The position numbers and the translations under genes are program-made. From positions 1-43,377 of IMG/VR virus record IMGVR_UViG_3300049032_000020: a stretch of DNA of 43,377 bases; one strand, 5' to 3'. This DNA is from a virus. This document shows positions 1 to 5,646 of this stretch, in pieces. A model generated the notes under the pieces. It was not told the origin of the DNA. It saw only the letters and a list, made by a program, of their open reading frames with translations, and made no database searches. Every line of letters starts with the position of its first letter. Positions within the stretch are counted from its first letter, which is position 1.

Positions 1-29
1 CGCCGCCGCTTCTACCGCCTCGTCAGGGA

Positions 30-248
30 TCACTTCATACCTCCTGCGATGTCTACCAAGCTGGCGCTGATTCCGTCTAGCCGCTGAGCATCATGTTCTG
101 GGCACCAGTACGGACCCCACCACGTTCCCGCAGGTTCAGCGCATCCCTTCTCGATGCAGACACGGCCACTCGGCTCATGGCAGACATGCCCGCGCTCAGT
201 GCGACACATCGGGTGAGCCGTGTCTTCTACCGCCTCGTCAGGGATCAC
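30..248 (-). CDS. small Cys-rich MIPDEAVE-type protein (unit copy 2)
   Basis: A 72-residue protein starting at GTG 248. It begins MIPDEAVEDTA, the start cassette shared with several neighbours, then carries C/H pairs (CRTERGHVCH, CIEKGC, CPEH) that suggest one or two zinc sites. The start overlaps the stop of the 245-496 gene by 4 nt, and its own stop overlaps the next GTG start (GTGA), so translation is probably coupled. An identical copy lies at 42596-42814. The function is unknown. The family is typical of actinobacteriophage accessory operons. Confidence 0.75.
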   Translation of the reverse strand: MIPDEAVEDTAHPMCRTERGHVCHEPSGRVCIEKGCAEPAGTWWGPYWCPEHDAQRLDGISASLVDIAGGMK

Positions 249-496
249 AGCGAGTCTCCTAAATCGTGGGAGCGCAATCTTTCCCGTTCCGCTCGGACCT
301 TCGCGTCAGCCTCAGCGCGTTCTTTCGGATGTTCCGCGTCTAAATGGTCGGCCGCTTCCATCTCGCAGTCATAAAAGCTGCCTCTTCCTGTTCGGTACTC
401 GCACAGGCCGCAATAGAACCGGTACTGGTCAATGATGGATTCCGCGAACAGTTCAGCCTCCATGTAGGGAAGCGTTGTCATCTTCGTCACGTCCAT
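245..496 (-). CDS. small C2H2-like zinc-finger protein (unit copy 2)
   Basis: An 83-residue protein. The ATG at 496 is preceded by GGGAG at good spacing, which favours it over the internal ATG at 481. Residues CGLC about 30 in, followed by a Cys and then HLDAEH, form a plausible CxxC...HxxxH zinc finger, and a charged helical tail follows. It overlaps its upstream neighbour by 10 nt and its downstream neighbour by 4 nt. It is identical to 42811-43062. The function is unknown; nucleic-acid binding is an inference. Confidence 0.75.
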   Translation of the reverse strand: MDVTKMTTLPYMEAELFAESIIDQYRFYCGLCEYRTGRGSFYDCEMEAADHLDAEHPKERAEADAKVRAERERLRSHDLGDSL

Positions 497-717
497 GCCT
501 TCTCCCGCTCGTCCTGCGTTGTGCGCGTCATCACGGCTTCCAAAGGTTTCACCTCGTAGGCTGCGCCGATCATTTCCTCGGATGGCCTGTTTGATATAAG
601 GTGCGGGGCAGCGAACTCTAAGGCCGCCCGTGCGTACTCTCGCGCTTCGGGCACGCTCACACCGCCGCGGGTATGGATACCGAGCGCCGCCGCTTCTACC
701 GCCTCGTCAGGGATCAC
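487..717 (-). CDS. MIPDEAVEAAA-family small protein (unit copy 2)
   Basis: A 76-residue protein starting at GTG 717. It has the MIPDEAVEAAA N-terminus and a second family motif, YARAALEFAAPHL, near residue 30. Its first 36 bp (685-720) are repeated exactly at 1-36 and 42567-42602, and this repeat bounds the 684-bp duplication. GTGA overlap with the 714-842 gene indicates coupled translation. The same protein is encoded at 43053-43283. The function is unknown. Confidence 0.75.
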   Translation of the reverse strand: MIPDEAVEAAALGIHTRGGVSVPEAREYARAALEFAAPHLISNRPSEEMIGAAYEVKPLEAVMTRTTQDEREKAWT

Positions 718-842
718 TTCTTTCTGCTTTCAAAGGTGCCGGGGATGTACTCGGGAGCGCTGTCGTACTTGTGCGCGGGGCAGTCGTGGTGGATGTAGAG
801 CCCCCATGTGCCGGGCTTGATCTTGCAGTTGTCCTCGTTCAT
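714..842 (-). CDS. small hypothetical protein (42 aa)
   Basis: A 42-residue gene, ATG 842 to TGA 714. Its ATG overlaps the stop of the upstream ribbon-helix-helix gene (ATGA) and its stop overlaps the next GTG (GTGA). That unbroken chain of overlaps is the main reason to accept it. The protein begins MNEDNCKIKPGTWG and contains HHDCPAH, so it may bind a metal. I do not recognise the family. Confidence 0.7.
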   Translation of the reverse strand: MNEDNCKIKPGTWGLYIHHDCPAHKYDSAPEYIPGTFESRKK

Positions 843-991
843 TTCGTCCCCTTGTTTTCTACATATTTGGTTAGTGCGTTCCGGATGATGTCGGATAGGT
901 GCTCACCACGCGACCGGGCCAGGGCGAGTGCCGCGTGCCACAGGTCGTCCGGGATGCGGATGTGCCGCATCTTGGTTCCCTTAGTCGGCAT
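839..991 (-). CDS. ribbon-helix-helix (Arc/MetJ-like) DNA-binding protein
   Basis: A 50-residue gene starting at ATG 991. A short basic N-terminus and the strand MRHIRIPDDLW are followed by two helices (HAALALARSRG and LSDIIRNALTKYV). That is the layout of a single RHH domain of the Arc/MetJ/CopG class, which dimerises and binds operators through the strand. It overlaps the upstream gene by 11 nt and the downstream gene by 3 nt (ATGA). It sits in the same operon as the integrase, so roles in integration control or operon autoregulation are possible (inference). Confidence 0.75.
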   Translation of the reverse strand: MPTKGTKMRHIRIPDDLWHAALALARSRGEHLSDIIRNALTKYVENKGTK

Positions 992-1253
992 GTCGTGGCT
1001 TGTATGACCGTGCGCGGTTTTTCAGCATCCTTGGTGTTACCTCACTAAACTGTTGCTCTATTGCGCTTTCCGCGGCCTCATTCAAAACGACGGCGGCGAT
1101 ATACGGGTACGCGGCTTGGATAGATGCGGCAGCCATGAACCAGTAGTGCTTTTGCAGTGGAGCAGGCAGGTCTTCCCACTCCATGTCGTTGTACTGAGAT
1201 CCCGCCTTGTGAGCCGCCTTCGCCGCCGCCTCAATGGCTTCGTCGGGGATCAT
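981..1253 (-). CDS. MIPDEAIEAAA-family small protein
   Basis: A 90-residue protein. ATG 1253 is chosen because it overlaps the preceding stop (ATGA) and starts exactly at the family motif MIPDEAIEAAAKAAHKAG. A second family segment (AASIQAAYPYIAAVV) lies around residues 45-60 and corresponds to ARAALEFAAPHL in the 487-717 protein. Its stop overlaps the RHH gene by 11 nt. The function is unknown. Confidence 0.75.
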   Translation of the reverse strand: MIPDEAIEAAAKAAHKAGSQYNDMEWEDLPAPLQKHYWFMAAASIQAAYPYIAAVVLNEAAESAIEQQFSEVTPRMLKNRARSYKPRHAD

Positions 1254-1477
1254 TCGTCGCCTCCGCAAATAAAGGTGATTGGCACTGCGTACGGTGCGTA
1301 TGTTCCGTTGAGCCTATTGATGGCTTCTTGGATTCGTTCGGGCCCCGTGAGTGTGGACATGTCGCGTGGTCGGCGTGGTTCTGGACGCTGGTATTCGTCC
1401 TCAAGTCGCCAACCGCAAACCTTGCATTCTTCAAGGTCGTCCGTGTGGTCGTAGGCAATCGGGCAGTCCGCGATCAT
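1250..1477 (-). CDS. small zinc-ribbon-like protein
   Basis: A 75-residue protein. ATG 1477 is preferred over upstream in-frame starts because it forms an ATGA overlap with the preceding stop. The N-terminus carries C-x6-H followed by CKVCGW, a CxxC knuckle that could bind zinc. The C-terminal half is unremarkable. It is tightly coupled to both neighbours. The function is unknown. Confidence 0.75.
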   Translation of the reverse strand: MIADCPIAYDHTDDLEECKVCGWRLEDEYQRPEPRRPRDMSTLTGPERIQEAINRLNGTYAPYAVPITFICGGDE

Positions 1478-1755
1478 GACTGGCTCCCATAGGGGTTGTC
1501 GCCTATATTCCTGTAGCACTCCGCACGGAAGCGGAGAGAGGGCACTAGGATCTCGCCCATACCTAACCCGTCAGCGTCGTCAGCCGCTTTGTCTATCGCT
1601 TGCGCCTTGATGTACGGGGCCGCGGCGGCTATTGCCCCGGCGATGAGGGCGAAGTCTCCATGCTCGGCCAGCCAGTTAGCCTTAGTCACGCCTGGCGGCG
1701 GGGTAATCTCGCGCATGGCGTCCTTTGCGGCTTCGATCGCTTCGCAGGGGATCAC
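1474..1755 (-). CDS. MIPCEAIEAAK-family small protein
   Basis: A 93-residue protein from GTG 1755, which overlaps the preceding stop (GTGA). It begins MIPCEAIEAAKDAMREI, a diverged version of the MIPDEAVEAAA cassette. The segment ALIAGAIAAAAPYIKAQAID matches the second family block. A longer in-frame start exists upstream but would overlap the neighbouring gene deeply. The function is unknown. Confidence 0.75.
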   Translation of the reverse strand: MIPCEAIEAAKDAMREITPPPGVTKANWLAEHGDFALIAGAIAAAAPYIKAQAIDKAADDADGLGMGEILVPSLRFRAECYRNIGDNPYGSQS

Positions 1756-2345
1756 TCTTCGCCCCACCCTTCCTGAAGAACAACTACCGGCAGCGCGATC
1801 GCCGGCCAGTACACGAGGTCGCGGCTTCCCGCTTCGTGCCACATCGTCTGCTTCTCATACACGACACCTTCCGCTGACCGGATGACCGTAAACCTCCGCA
1901 GCGCATCCAGCTCCGCGGCCGTTGTGATGGTGCGGCGCTTCGGGTTAGCAGCCATGGCCTCTTCCGCTGATTCCGCCCGCGCCGTCATTTCCTGTGCCCG
2001 ATCGCGCCAACTGTCGCCGCGCTGACGTTCGCGGGCAATTGTGGATTCCTTCAGGTCTTTCAATTCTTCGCGCATCTCGAATAGGCGCATCCATACAACA
2101 TCCCAAGGCCCGTCGCCGTCCTCGCTGATGAGATGATGCAAGCCGGTGACATCGAGCACGTCGCGGCACTGCTTCTCGATGGCCTCATTGAGCGTCTTAG
2201 CGGCACGCTTGCACTTGGCTAACTCTTCGCTGTGCTTGGAGTAGCCGGCGGCGAGGATCGCAGCAGCGGCTCCTTGCGGGTTGTATCCGTAGCCGTGCCA
2301 GCGGTCGTCAATGATCGCCGCCAGTTCGTCTCGCTCGGCACTCAT
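1752..2345 (-). CDS. coiled-coil hypothetical protein
   Basis: A 197-residue acidic/basic helical protein starting MSAERDELAAIIDDRW. Residues about 40-135 are rich in E, K, R and A and are probably coiled coil. The C-terminal 60 residues (TAAELDALRR to VVLQEGWGEE) look globular. It overlaps both neighbours by 4 nt. It is the largest of the small operon proteins, and the function is unknown. Confidence 0.8.
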   Translation of the reverse strand: MSAERDELAAIIDDRWHGYGYNPQGAAAAILAAGYSKHSEELAKCKRAAKTLNEAIEKQCRDVLDVTGLHHLISEDGDGPWDVVWMRLFEMREELKDLKESTIARERQRGDSWRDRAQEMTARAESAEEAMAANPKRRTITTAAELDALRRFTVIRSAEGVVYEKQTMWHEAGSRDLVYWPAIALPVVVLQEGWGEE

Positions 2346-2485
2346 TTGGCGTCCTTGATTTCAATGATGTTCGACTGCCCGTGGTGGTAGATGCGCTGGT
2401 GCTTGTCGGCGGACTTCTCTGCCCAGCCCTTGCGGGCGTAGGTGAGGCTTTCCCAGTTGCATGTGTGGCATGTGGCGAAGCTCAT
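2342..2485 (-). CDS. short zinc-finger-like protein (47 aa)
   Basis: A 47-residue protein starting MSFATCHTCNWES. The start at 2485 overlaps the preceding stop (ATGA); longer in-frame starts would run into the upstream gene. CHTC near the N-terminus and HQRIYHH near the C-terminus give a CxxC...HxxxxHH pattern consistent with one zinc finger. The function is unknown. Confidence 0.75.
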   Translation of the reverse strand: MSFATCHTCNWESLTYARKGWAEKSADKHQRIYHHGQSNIIEIKDAK

Positions 2486-2712
2486 GCGGCGAGTTCCAGA
2501 GCGAGAACCTCGATGAGGTCCAGTTCGGTTTCGAGGTCTTCGCTCCATGCATCGGCTACAGCGTTGAGTTCCGGGTGACGGGAAAGGATGACATCGGTGA
2601 TCGCAGCGGCTGACATGCGGGCGGCGGGGCCTTTTACGTCTACGAGCATCAGGCCGGTCCCGATGAGTACGTCGGTGGTCTTCTCGGTTGCTGCTGCGAT
2701 GAGCTTGTCCAT
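2482..2712 (-). CDS. first gene of the small-protein/integrase operon
   Basis: A 76-residue helical protein starting MDKLIAAATEKTTD and ending in an acidic, leucine-rich helix. A strong ribosome binding site (AGGGGGAAATAAG before ATG 2712) and a promoter 40 bases upstream make it the leader gene of the minus-strand operon that ends in the integrase. The function is unknown. Confidence 0.8.
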   Translation of the reverse strand: MDKLIAAATEKTTDVLIGTGLMLVDVKGPAARMSAAAITDVILSRHPELNAVADAWSEDLETELDLIEVLALELAA

Positions 2713-2753
2713 CTTATTTCCCCCTGCTCGTTTCGGCTTGTTCCGATGTACTA

Positions 2754-2782
2754 ACTCTAAGTGTCCTTACACCCAGAGTCAA
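2754..2782 (-). promoter_or_regulatory. sigma70-type promoter of the small-protein/integrase operon
   Basis: On the minus strand TTGACT (2782-2777) and TAGAGT (2759-2754) are separated by 17 bp. The predicted start near 2747 gives a leader of about 35 nt before ATG 2712. The same TAGAGT -10 hexamer is used at both promoters of the lysogeny switch. Confidence 0.65.
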
Positions 2783-2920
2783 GCCCTATTGCCTATACTG
2801 TAGCCAATGCTAGCGTGCGGTAGCGTATGCAGGCCCTTCCGAGAGGTGCCCAACAACCCCTAGATTCCGCGGGTTTCCGCGCCAGAATAGAAGTAAATCG
2901 AATGGATTAATTATACACCG

Positions 2921-2967
2921 CACGACTCATAATCGTGAGGTCGGGAGATCGAGCCTCCCCACCGCTA
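2921..2967 (+). other. attP core: 3' half of tRNA-Met(CAU)
   Basis: The stretch reads as tRNA from the anticodon arm to the discriminator base. It has stem CACGA/TCGTG with loop CTCATAA (anticodon CAT at 2928-2930) and T-stem GGGAG/CTCCC with loop ATCGAGC. The acceptor strand CACCGCT is followed by A. No D-arm or matching 5' acceptor (AGCGGTG) lies upstream, so this is not a complete tRNA. A tRNA 3' half in a phage with a tyrosine integrase is the standard signature of an attachment site that rebuilds the host gene. Confidence 0.8.
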
Positions 2968-2980
2968 CGCTACGTGAAGG

Positions 2981-3010
2981 CCCCTAGATCCGCGAGATCT
3001 AGGGGTTTTT
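2981..3010 (+). terminator. Rho-independent terminator downstream of the attP tRNA core
   Basis: A perfect 10-bp stem (CCCCTAGATC/GATCTAGGGG) with a 5-nt loop is followed by TTTTT on the plus strand. It is oriented like the tRNA core and begins 13 bases after it. It could therefore end transcription of the tRNA gene rebuilt at the prophage junction. Confidence 0.8.
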
Positions 3011-3092
3011 CTGTACCGCCCTTTGTATCGAATCGGGCCCCTTGAAGCGACCAGAAATAGCCTAACGTTTCGCCTATGGCCCTTTTCCGCGT

Positions 3093-3132
3093 CAGCACAT
3101 CCCAGCCCACCGCAGCACACGCCAGCCCCGTC
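3093..3132. repeat. imperfect 20-bp tandem direct repeat beside attP
   Basis: CAGCACATCCCAGCCCACCG at 3093-3112 is followed at once by a related 20-mer (CAGCACACGCCAGCCCCGTC). About three quarters of the positions match. The location, 125 bp from the tRNA core, suits integrase arm-type sites, but this is only an inference. The rest of 2783-2920 and 3011-3092 holds no gene I can support. Confidence 0.35.
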
Positions 3133-3146
3133 ACAGCCACGGAGGA

Positions 3147-3407
3147 CTAGTCCAGCGCCTCACCCAACCAAGCCTCGGCACTAACCCTGACGACCTGCCA
3201 TTTCTCATCCCACCGGCATTGATATTCGCCCCATCGGACCCATTCGTGGAGGACGTGTGTGGGTGTGGTGGCGATGGCACGCCCGTAGACGGACCTCACG
3301 CGGACGAGCGGGCGGGGGTCGAGCATGTGGACGGTCCCGCCTGGTGCGCGTGCCAGAGCCGCACGCACAGCCGACGCACGCCGCATCCGTTCAAGGTCAT
3401 CCACCAC
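3147..3407 (-). CDS. small hypothetical protein next to attP
   Basis: An 86-residue protein with two adjacent GTG starts (3407 and 3404). The N-terminal 20 residues are basic and helical, and the C-terminus has several Trp residues (HEWVRWGEYQCRWDEKW) and probably forms a small beta domain. No clear ribosome binding site is seen. It follows the HNH terminator, so it needs read-through or its own promoter; a TAACAT box lies just upstream (3416-3411). After integration it would be the gene nearest the host tRNA. The function is unknown. Confidence 0.6.
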   Translation of the reverse strand: MVDDLERMRRASAVRAALARAPGGTVHMLDPRPLVRVRSVYGRAIATTPTHVLHEWVRWGEYQCRWDEKWQVVRVSAEAWLGEALD

Positions 3408-3410
3408 GCC

Positions 3411-3460
3411 ATGTTAAACAACAAAGAGCGGCCCCAACTCCAAAGGAGAAAGGGCCGCTC
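3411..3460 (-). terminator. terminator after the HNH gene
   Basis: GAGCGGCCC (3426-3434) pairs with GGGCCGCTC (3452-3460), with a smaller CTCC/GGAG stem inside the loop. On the minus strand the hairpin is followed by TTTGTTGTTT, an intrinsic terminator for the HNH gene. Confidence 0.7.
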
Positions 3461-3466
3461 AGTGTT

Positions 3467-4015
3467 TCAGGCTGCGAACAGGTCTAGCTCTAGTTGGTTG
3501 GATGTGGCGGACGCTGTTGCCGCTGCTACTTCGGCGTCGTCCCAGATGTGGCCTATGCCCGCTAGTCGGTCCTTATAGACCTGCTTCATTCGGGTACGGA
3601 CGGTTCCGCGGTCCTGCCCGAACTGGTTCTTCTCAACCGTGCGGATCCGGTGACAGTTCGCGCACACGATGTCGCACTTAGCGATCTCGGCAAGCAGGTC
3701 TTCTATGGCGCCGTTAGCCATGCGGTCGGAGATGTGGAATAGCTTCTTCTCATCCGGCCGGTGGTCAAACTCTAAAACCTGCGGGTACTTGGGGTGCAGC
3801 CCGCAGTCCATGCAACCGGACTCGGCTTTGATCTTGTCTACGATTGCTTGGCGTGGTGCGCGGCGTTCTGCCTGGTAACGCTGGTTGCAGCTTCGGCATG
3901 GCTGCTTGATCTTCTTGCCGCGGCGGACAGATGCGCGGGCCTCTGCCTCGATGTAGAACTGGTCTAGTGGCTGCTCTACTTTGCATCGTCCGCAGACACG
4001 GGTGACAATAGACAT
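3467..4015 (-). CDS. free-standing HNH endonuclease
   Basis: A 182-residue protein. ATG 4015 is chosen because AGGGAG lies 7 nt upstream. The N-terminus has a treble-clef-like zinc region (CGRC about 8 in, CRSC about 40 in). The HNH core follows: CMDCG, then LEFDHR, and finally CDIVCANCHRIRT. This gene is isolated from the packaging HNH at 28046 and sits beside attP and the Wzy-like gene, so a homing or mobile origin is more likely than a packaging role (inference). Confidence 0.8.
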   Translation of the reverse strand: MSIVTRVCGRCKVEQPLDQFYIEAEARASVRRGKKIKQPCRSCNQRYQAERRAPRQAIVDKIKAESGCMDCGLHPKYPQVLEFDHRPDEKKLFHISDRMANGAIEDLLAEIAKCDIVCANCHRIRTVEKNQFGQDRGTVRTRMKQVYKDRLAGIGHIWDDAEVAAATASATSNQLELDLFAA

Positions 4016-4044
4016 ATCAGCGCTCCCTAAAGCGTTGGTCACGG

Positions 4045-4071
4045 CCCCGGATAGTTACCGCTATCGCGGGG
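4045..4071. promoter_or_regulatory. imperfect palindrome between divergent HNH and Wzy-like genes
   Basis: CCCCGGATAG and CTATCGCGGGG pair apart from one bulged G, around a 6-nt centre. The palindrome lies between ATG 4015 (minus) and the TATAAT at 4095 (plus), so it could be an operator for both genes or a weak plus-strand terminator (GGGGTTTCTT follows). Confidence 0.4.
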
Positions 4072-4094
4072 TTTCTTACTCTCCAATTATCCCA

Positions 4095-4157
4095 TATAAT
4101 GCCGGATCGCCCCAGCGGAAGTGCCCGTTTCGGCAGGTTACTTAACGGGCACTTCCG
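4095..4157 (+). promoter_or_regulatory. promoter -10 box and leader hairpin of the Wzy-like gene
   Basis: A perfect TATAAT lies at 4095-4100, with only a weak -35 (TTTCTT at 4072-4077). About 10 bases into the predicted transcript, CGGAAGTGCCCGTT (4116-4129) and AACGGGCACTTCCG (4144-4157) form a perfect 14-bp stem with a 14-nt loop. It is followed by GTCTTATT rather than a T-run. The hairpin could attenuate transcription or protect the leader of the gene at 4205. Confidence 0.55.
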
Positions 4158-4204
4158 GTCTTATTGGCCCCTGCGTCTTGAGCTTGCTGGGGTAGTCTCT
4201 TGGG

Positions 4205-5539
4205 GTGTCTCAACTCCTCAAAAACCCCGTGAAAGTCGGCGCGCCCGCTTGGGTCCGGCTGGGCTCTTGGCTGCTGCTGGCCGTGTTTGTCGCCATGCTC
4301 GCGGGCAGGTTCACGCTCGGCAGGTTGGGCGAGTCGCTGCCCGACTTTGACCTCCGGCTAGGCTTCCTTTACGTCATCGCGCTTGGGGTCTCGCTGTGGA
4401 TGGCCGGCGGGCGGGAGCATATTCCGAAGCCGCTCAGGATAGCCGGGGCTGGCCTCTTTAGCGGGTGGGTGCTGTGGCTTGCTTTCTCCAGCATGTGGTC
4501 GCCGGAGGGGGCGAGGGTGGGCGCCACGCTGACTGATCTTGCGTTGCTGTTCGCCTTTACCTGGCTCGCGTGGTTCCTCATGCGTCGGCTTCCGGCGGAA
4601 TCCACTGCGAAGATTTGGAAGTGGATGTTGGTTGCGGGCCTGATCTACTTCGCCCTGGCGATGGCGGCAGGGCCGGGCGCGCAGGGCCGCTACGCTGCAC
4701 CGGGTGGCGGACCGAATGTGTTCGTCCGCATCATGGTGCTCGCGTCTGTCGCGTCGCTGTACTTCACGAGCGTCAAGAAGAAGACGATCTACTTGCTGCC
4801 CGTCCCGCTGTTTGCTGTGGGCGCCGCGTTATCTGGCAGCCGTGGAGGCCTGCTGTCTGCGGCGATCATCCTGCTGGTGTTTCTGTTCCCTATCTGCCGT
4901 CAGCTCGGGGCAAAGCGGATAGCAGGCATGGTCTTCATTGGCGCGGTGGGCGTGTGGATCTTCGCAGCGCTGAATCCCAGCGTCGTGAAGTTCGTGGAGG
5001 ACCGCTTCCTCCAGCAGACACTGGTTGAGGGTTATAGCTCAGACCGGGACAGCATCGCAGAGGACGCCCTGCGGCTGTTCGAGGGGAGTCCAATTAGCGG
5101 CGTCGGCCTGGACGGGTACTTCGCGCTCCAGACTGGCTCCGTGCAGTTTGAGTATCCGCACAATCTGCTGATCGCGACCATGGCTGAATCTGGAACCATT
5201 GGCTTGGTTTTGATTTTGGGGGCGCTACTCACGGTCTTTGTTGTCGCGGTTCGTACCCGCCCGATGCCTGCCGCGGTGCTCTACGCTGCCGGGGCTGGCT
5301 TCTATCAGTTCGTTGCCAGCCTGTTCTCGGGCGACTACTACGACACCAGGTTGATGTGGTTCTTCTTGGGCCTCGCCGCCATTGAGGCGGCTAGAAATCG
5401 CCGTAACGCTTCATCAGAATCGGGAACGCCACAAGAGCAACCCCGGTTGATAAATGGAAAAGCCAGGCGTCTCCCGTCATCACATCAACGACCATCCCCG
5501 CAATCGAGGCCAGCGCCAGCACCCCCATCCAGACGATAA
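4205..5539 (+). CDS. O-antigen ligase/polymerase-like (Wzy_C) membrane protein
   Basis: A 444-residue polytopic membrane protein with about ten hydrophobic segments between residues 20 and 395, starting at GTG 4205. Two hallmarks of the O-antigen ligase/polymerase family are present: GSRGG at about 211-215 after a TM helix, and YPHNLL at about 317-322 after a large outer loop (residues 260-320) that also holds the family-like FEGSPISGVGLDGYF. Such proteins polymerise or ligate surface glycans at the outer face of the membrane. On the opposite strand to the late genes, with its own promoter and near attP, it looks like a lysogenic-conversion gene that alters host surface polysaccharide (inference). 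The last 45 residues are low complexity and overlap an opposing gene. Confidence 0.8.
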   Translation: MSQLLKNPVKVGAPAWVRLGSWLLLAVFVAMLAGRFTLGRLGESLPDFDLRLGFLYVIALGVSLWMAGGREHIPKPLRIAGAGLFSGWVLWLAFSSMWSPEGARVGATLTDLALLFAFTWLAWFLMRRLPAESTAKIWKWMLVAGLIYFALAMAAGPGAQGRYAAPGGGPNVFVRIMVLASVASLYFTSVKKKTIYLLPVPLFAVGAALSGSRGGLLSAAIILLVFLFPICRQLGAKRIAGMVFIGAVGVWIFAALNPSVVKFVEDRFLQQTLVEGYSSDRDSIAEDALRLFEGSPISGVGLDGYFALQTGSVQFEYPHNLLIATMAESGTIGLVLILGALLTVFVVAVRTRPMPAAVLYAAGAGFYQFVASLFSGDYYDTRLMWFFLGLAAIEAARNRRNASSESGTPQEQPRLINGKARRLPSSHQRPSPQSRPAPAPPSRR

Positions 5540-5594
5540 AGGCTGTGGCCGGTCCGCGCTGCCTGCCCCAATGACGCTCCGGTTCCTTGAACAA
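5391..5594 (-). CDS. small two-TM membrane protein
   Basis: A 67-residue protein with two hydrophobic segments (FIVWMGVLALASIAGMVVDV and, after a short loop, HLSTGVALVAFPILM). Its last 149 nt are antisense to the end of the Wzy-like gene, whose C-terminus there is low complexity, which favours this frame as coding. The likely start is TTG 5594, six bases after AAGGGGGAG, but that sequence is the 3' arm of the terminator hairpin at 5598-5632. Internal ATG starts would remove the first TM. The function is unknown. Confidence 0.5.
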   Translation of the reverse strand: MFKEPERHWGRQRGPATAFIVWMGVLALASIAGMVVDVMTGDAWLFHLSTGVALVAFPILMKRYGDF

Positions 5595-5632
5595 AAAGAC
5601 TCCCCCTTGGTGATAAGTGCCAAGGGGGAGTC
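5593..5632 (-). terminator. terminator of the late (structural) operon
   Basis: A 13-bp perfect stem (GACTCCCCCTTGG/CCAAGGGGGAGTC, 5598-5610 and 5620-5632) with a 9-nt loop is followed on the minus strand by TTTTTG. It lies 15 bases after the last tail-fibre gene. The 3' arm also contains the only ribosome-binding-like sequence for the next small gene. Confidence 0.8.
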
Positions 5633-5646
5633 TACTTTGTCCGGGT

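Larger units (their letters stand above)
1..684. repeat. 684-bp tandem duplication unit, copy 2 (copy 1 at 42567-43250)
   Basis: Bases 1-684 are identical to 42567-43250, and 43250 joins to 1 in the circle, so the two copies are in direct tandem. The unit is bounded by a 36-bp repeat (1-36 and 685-720) that is the start region of MIPDEAVEAAA-type genes. Each unit holds three complete small genes. The window end (43251-43377) repeats 1-127 a further time; that piece is best read as the assembler's circular overlap. Unequal recombination between gene-start repeats is the likely origin (inference). Confidence 0.85.

Noticed and set aside
2881-2967. A complete tRNA-Met gene
   Set aside because: Only the anticodon arm to discriminator is present; no D-arm or 5' acceptor strand pairs with it.
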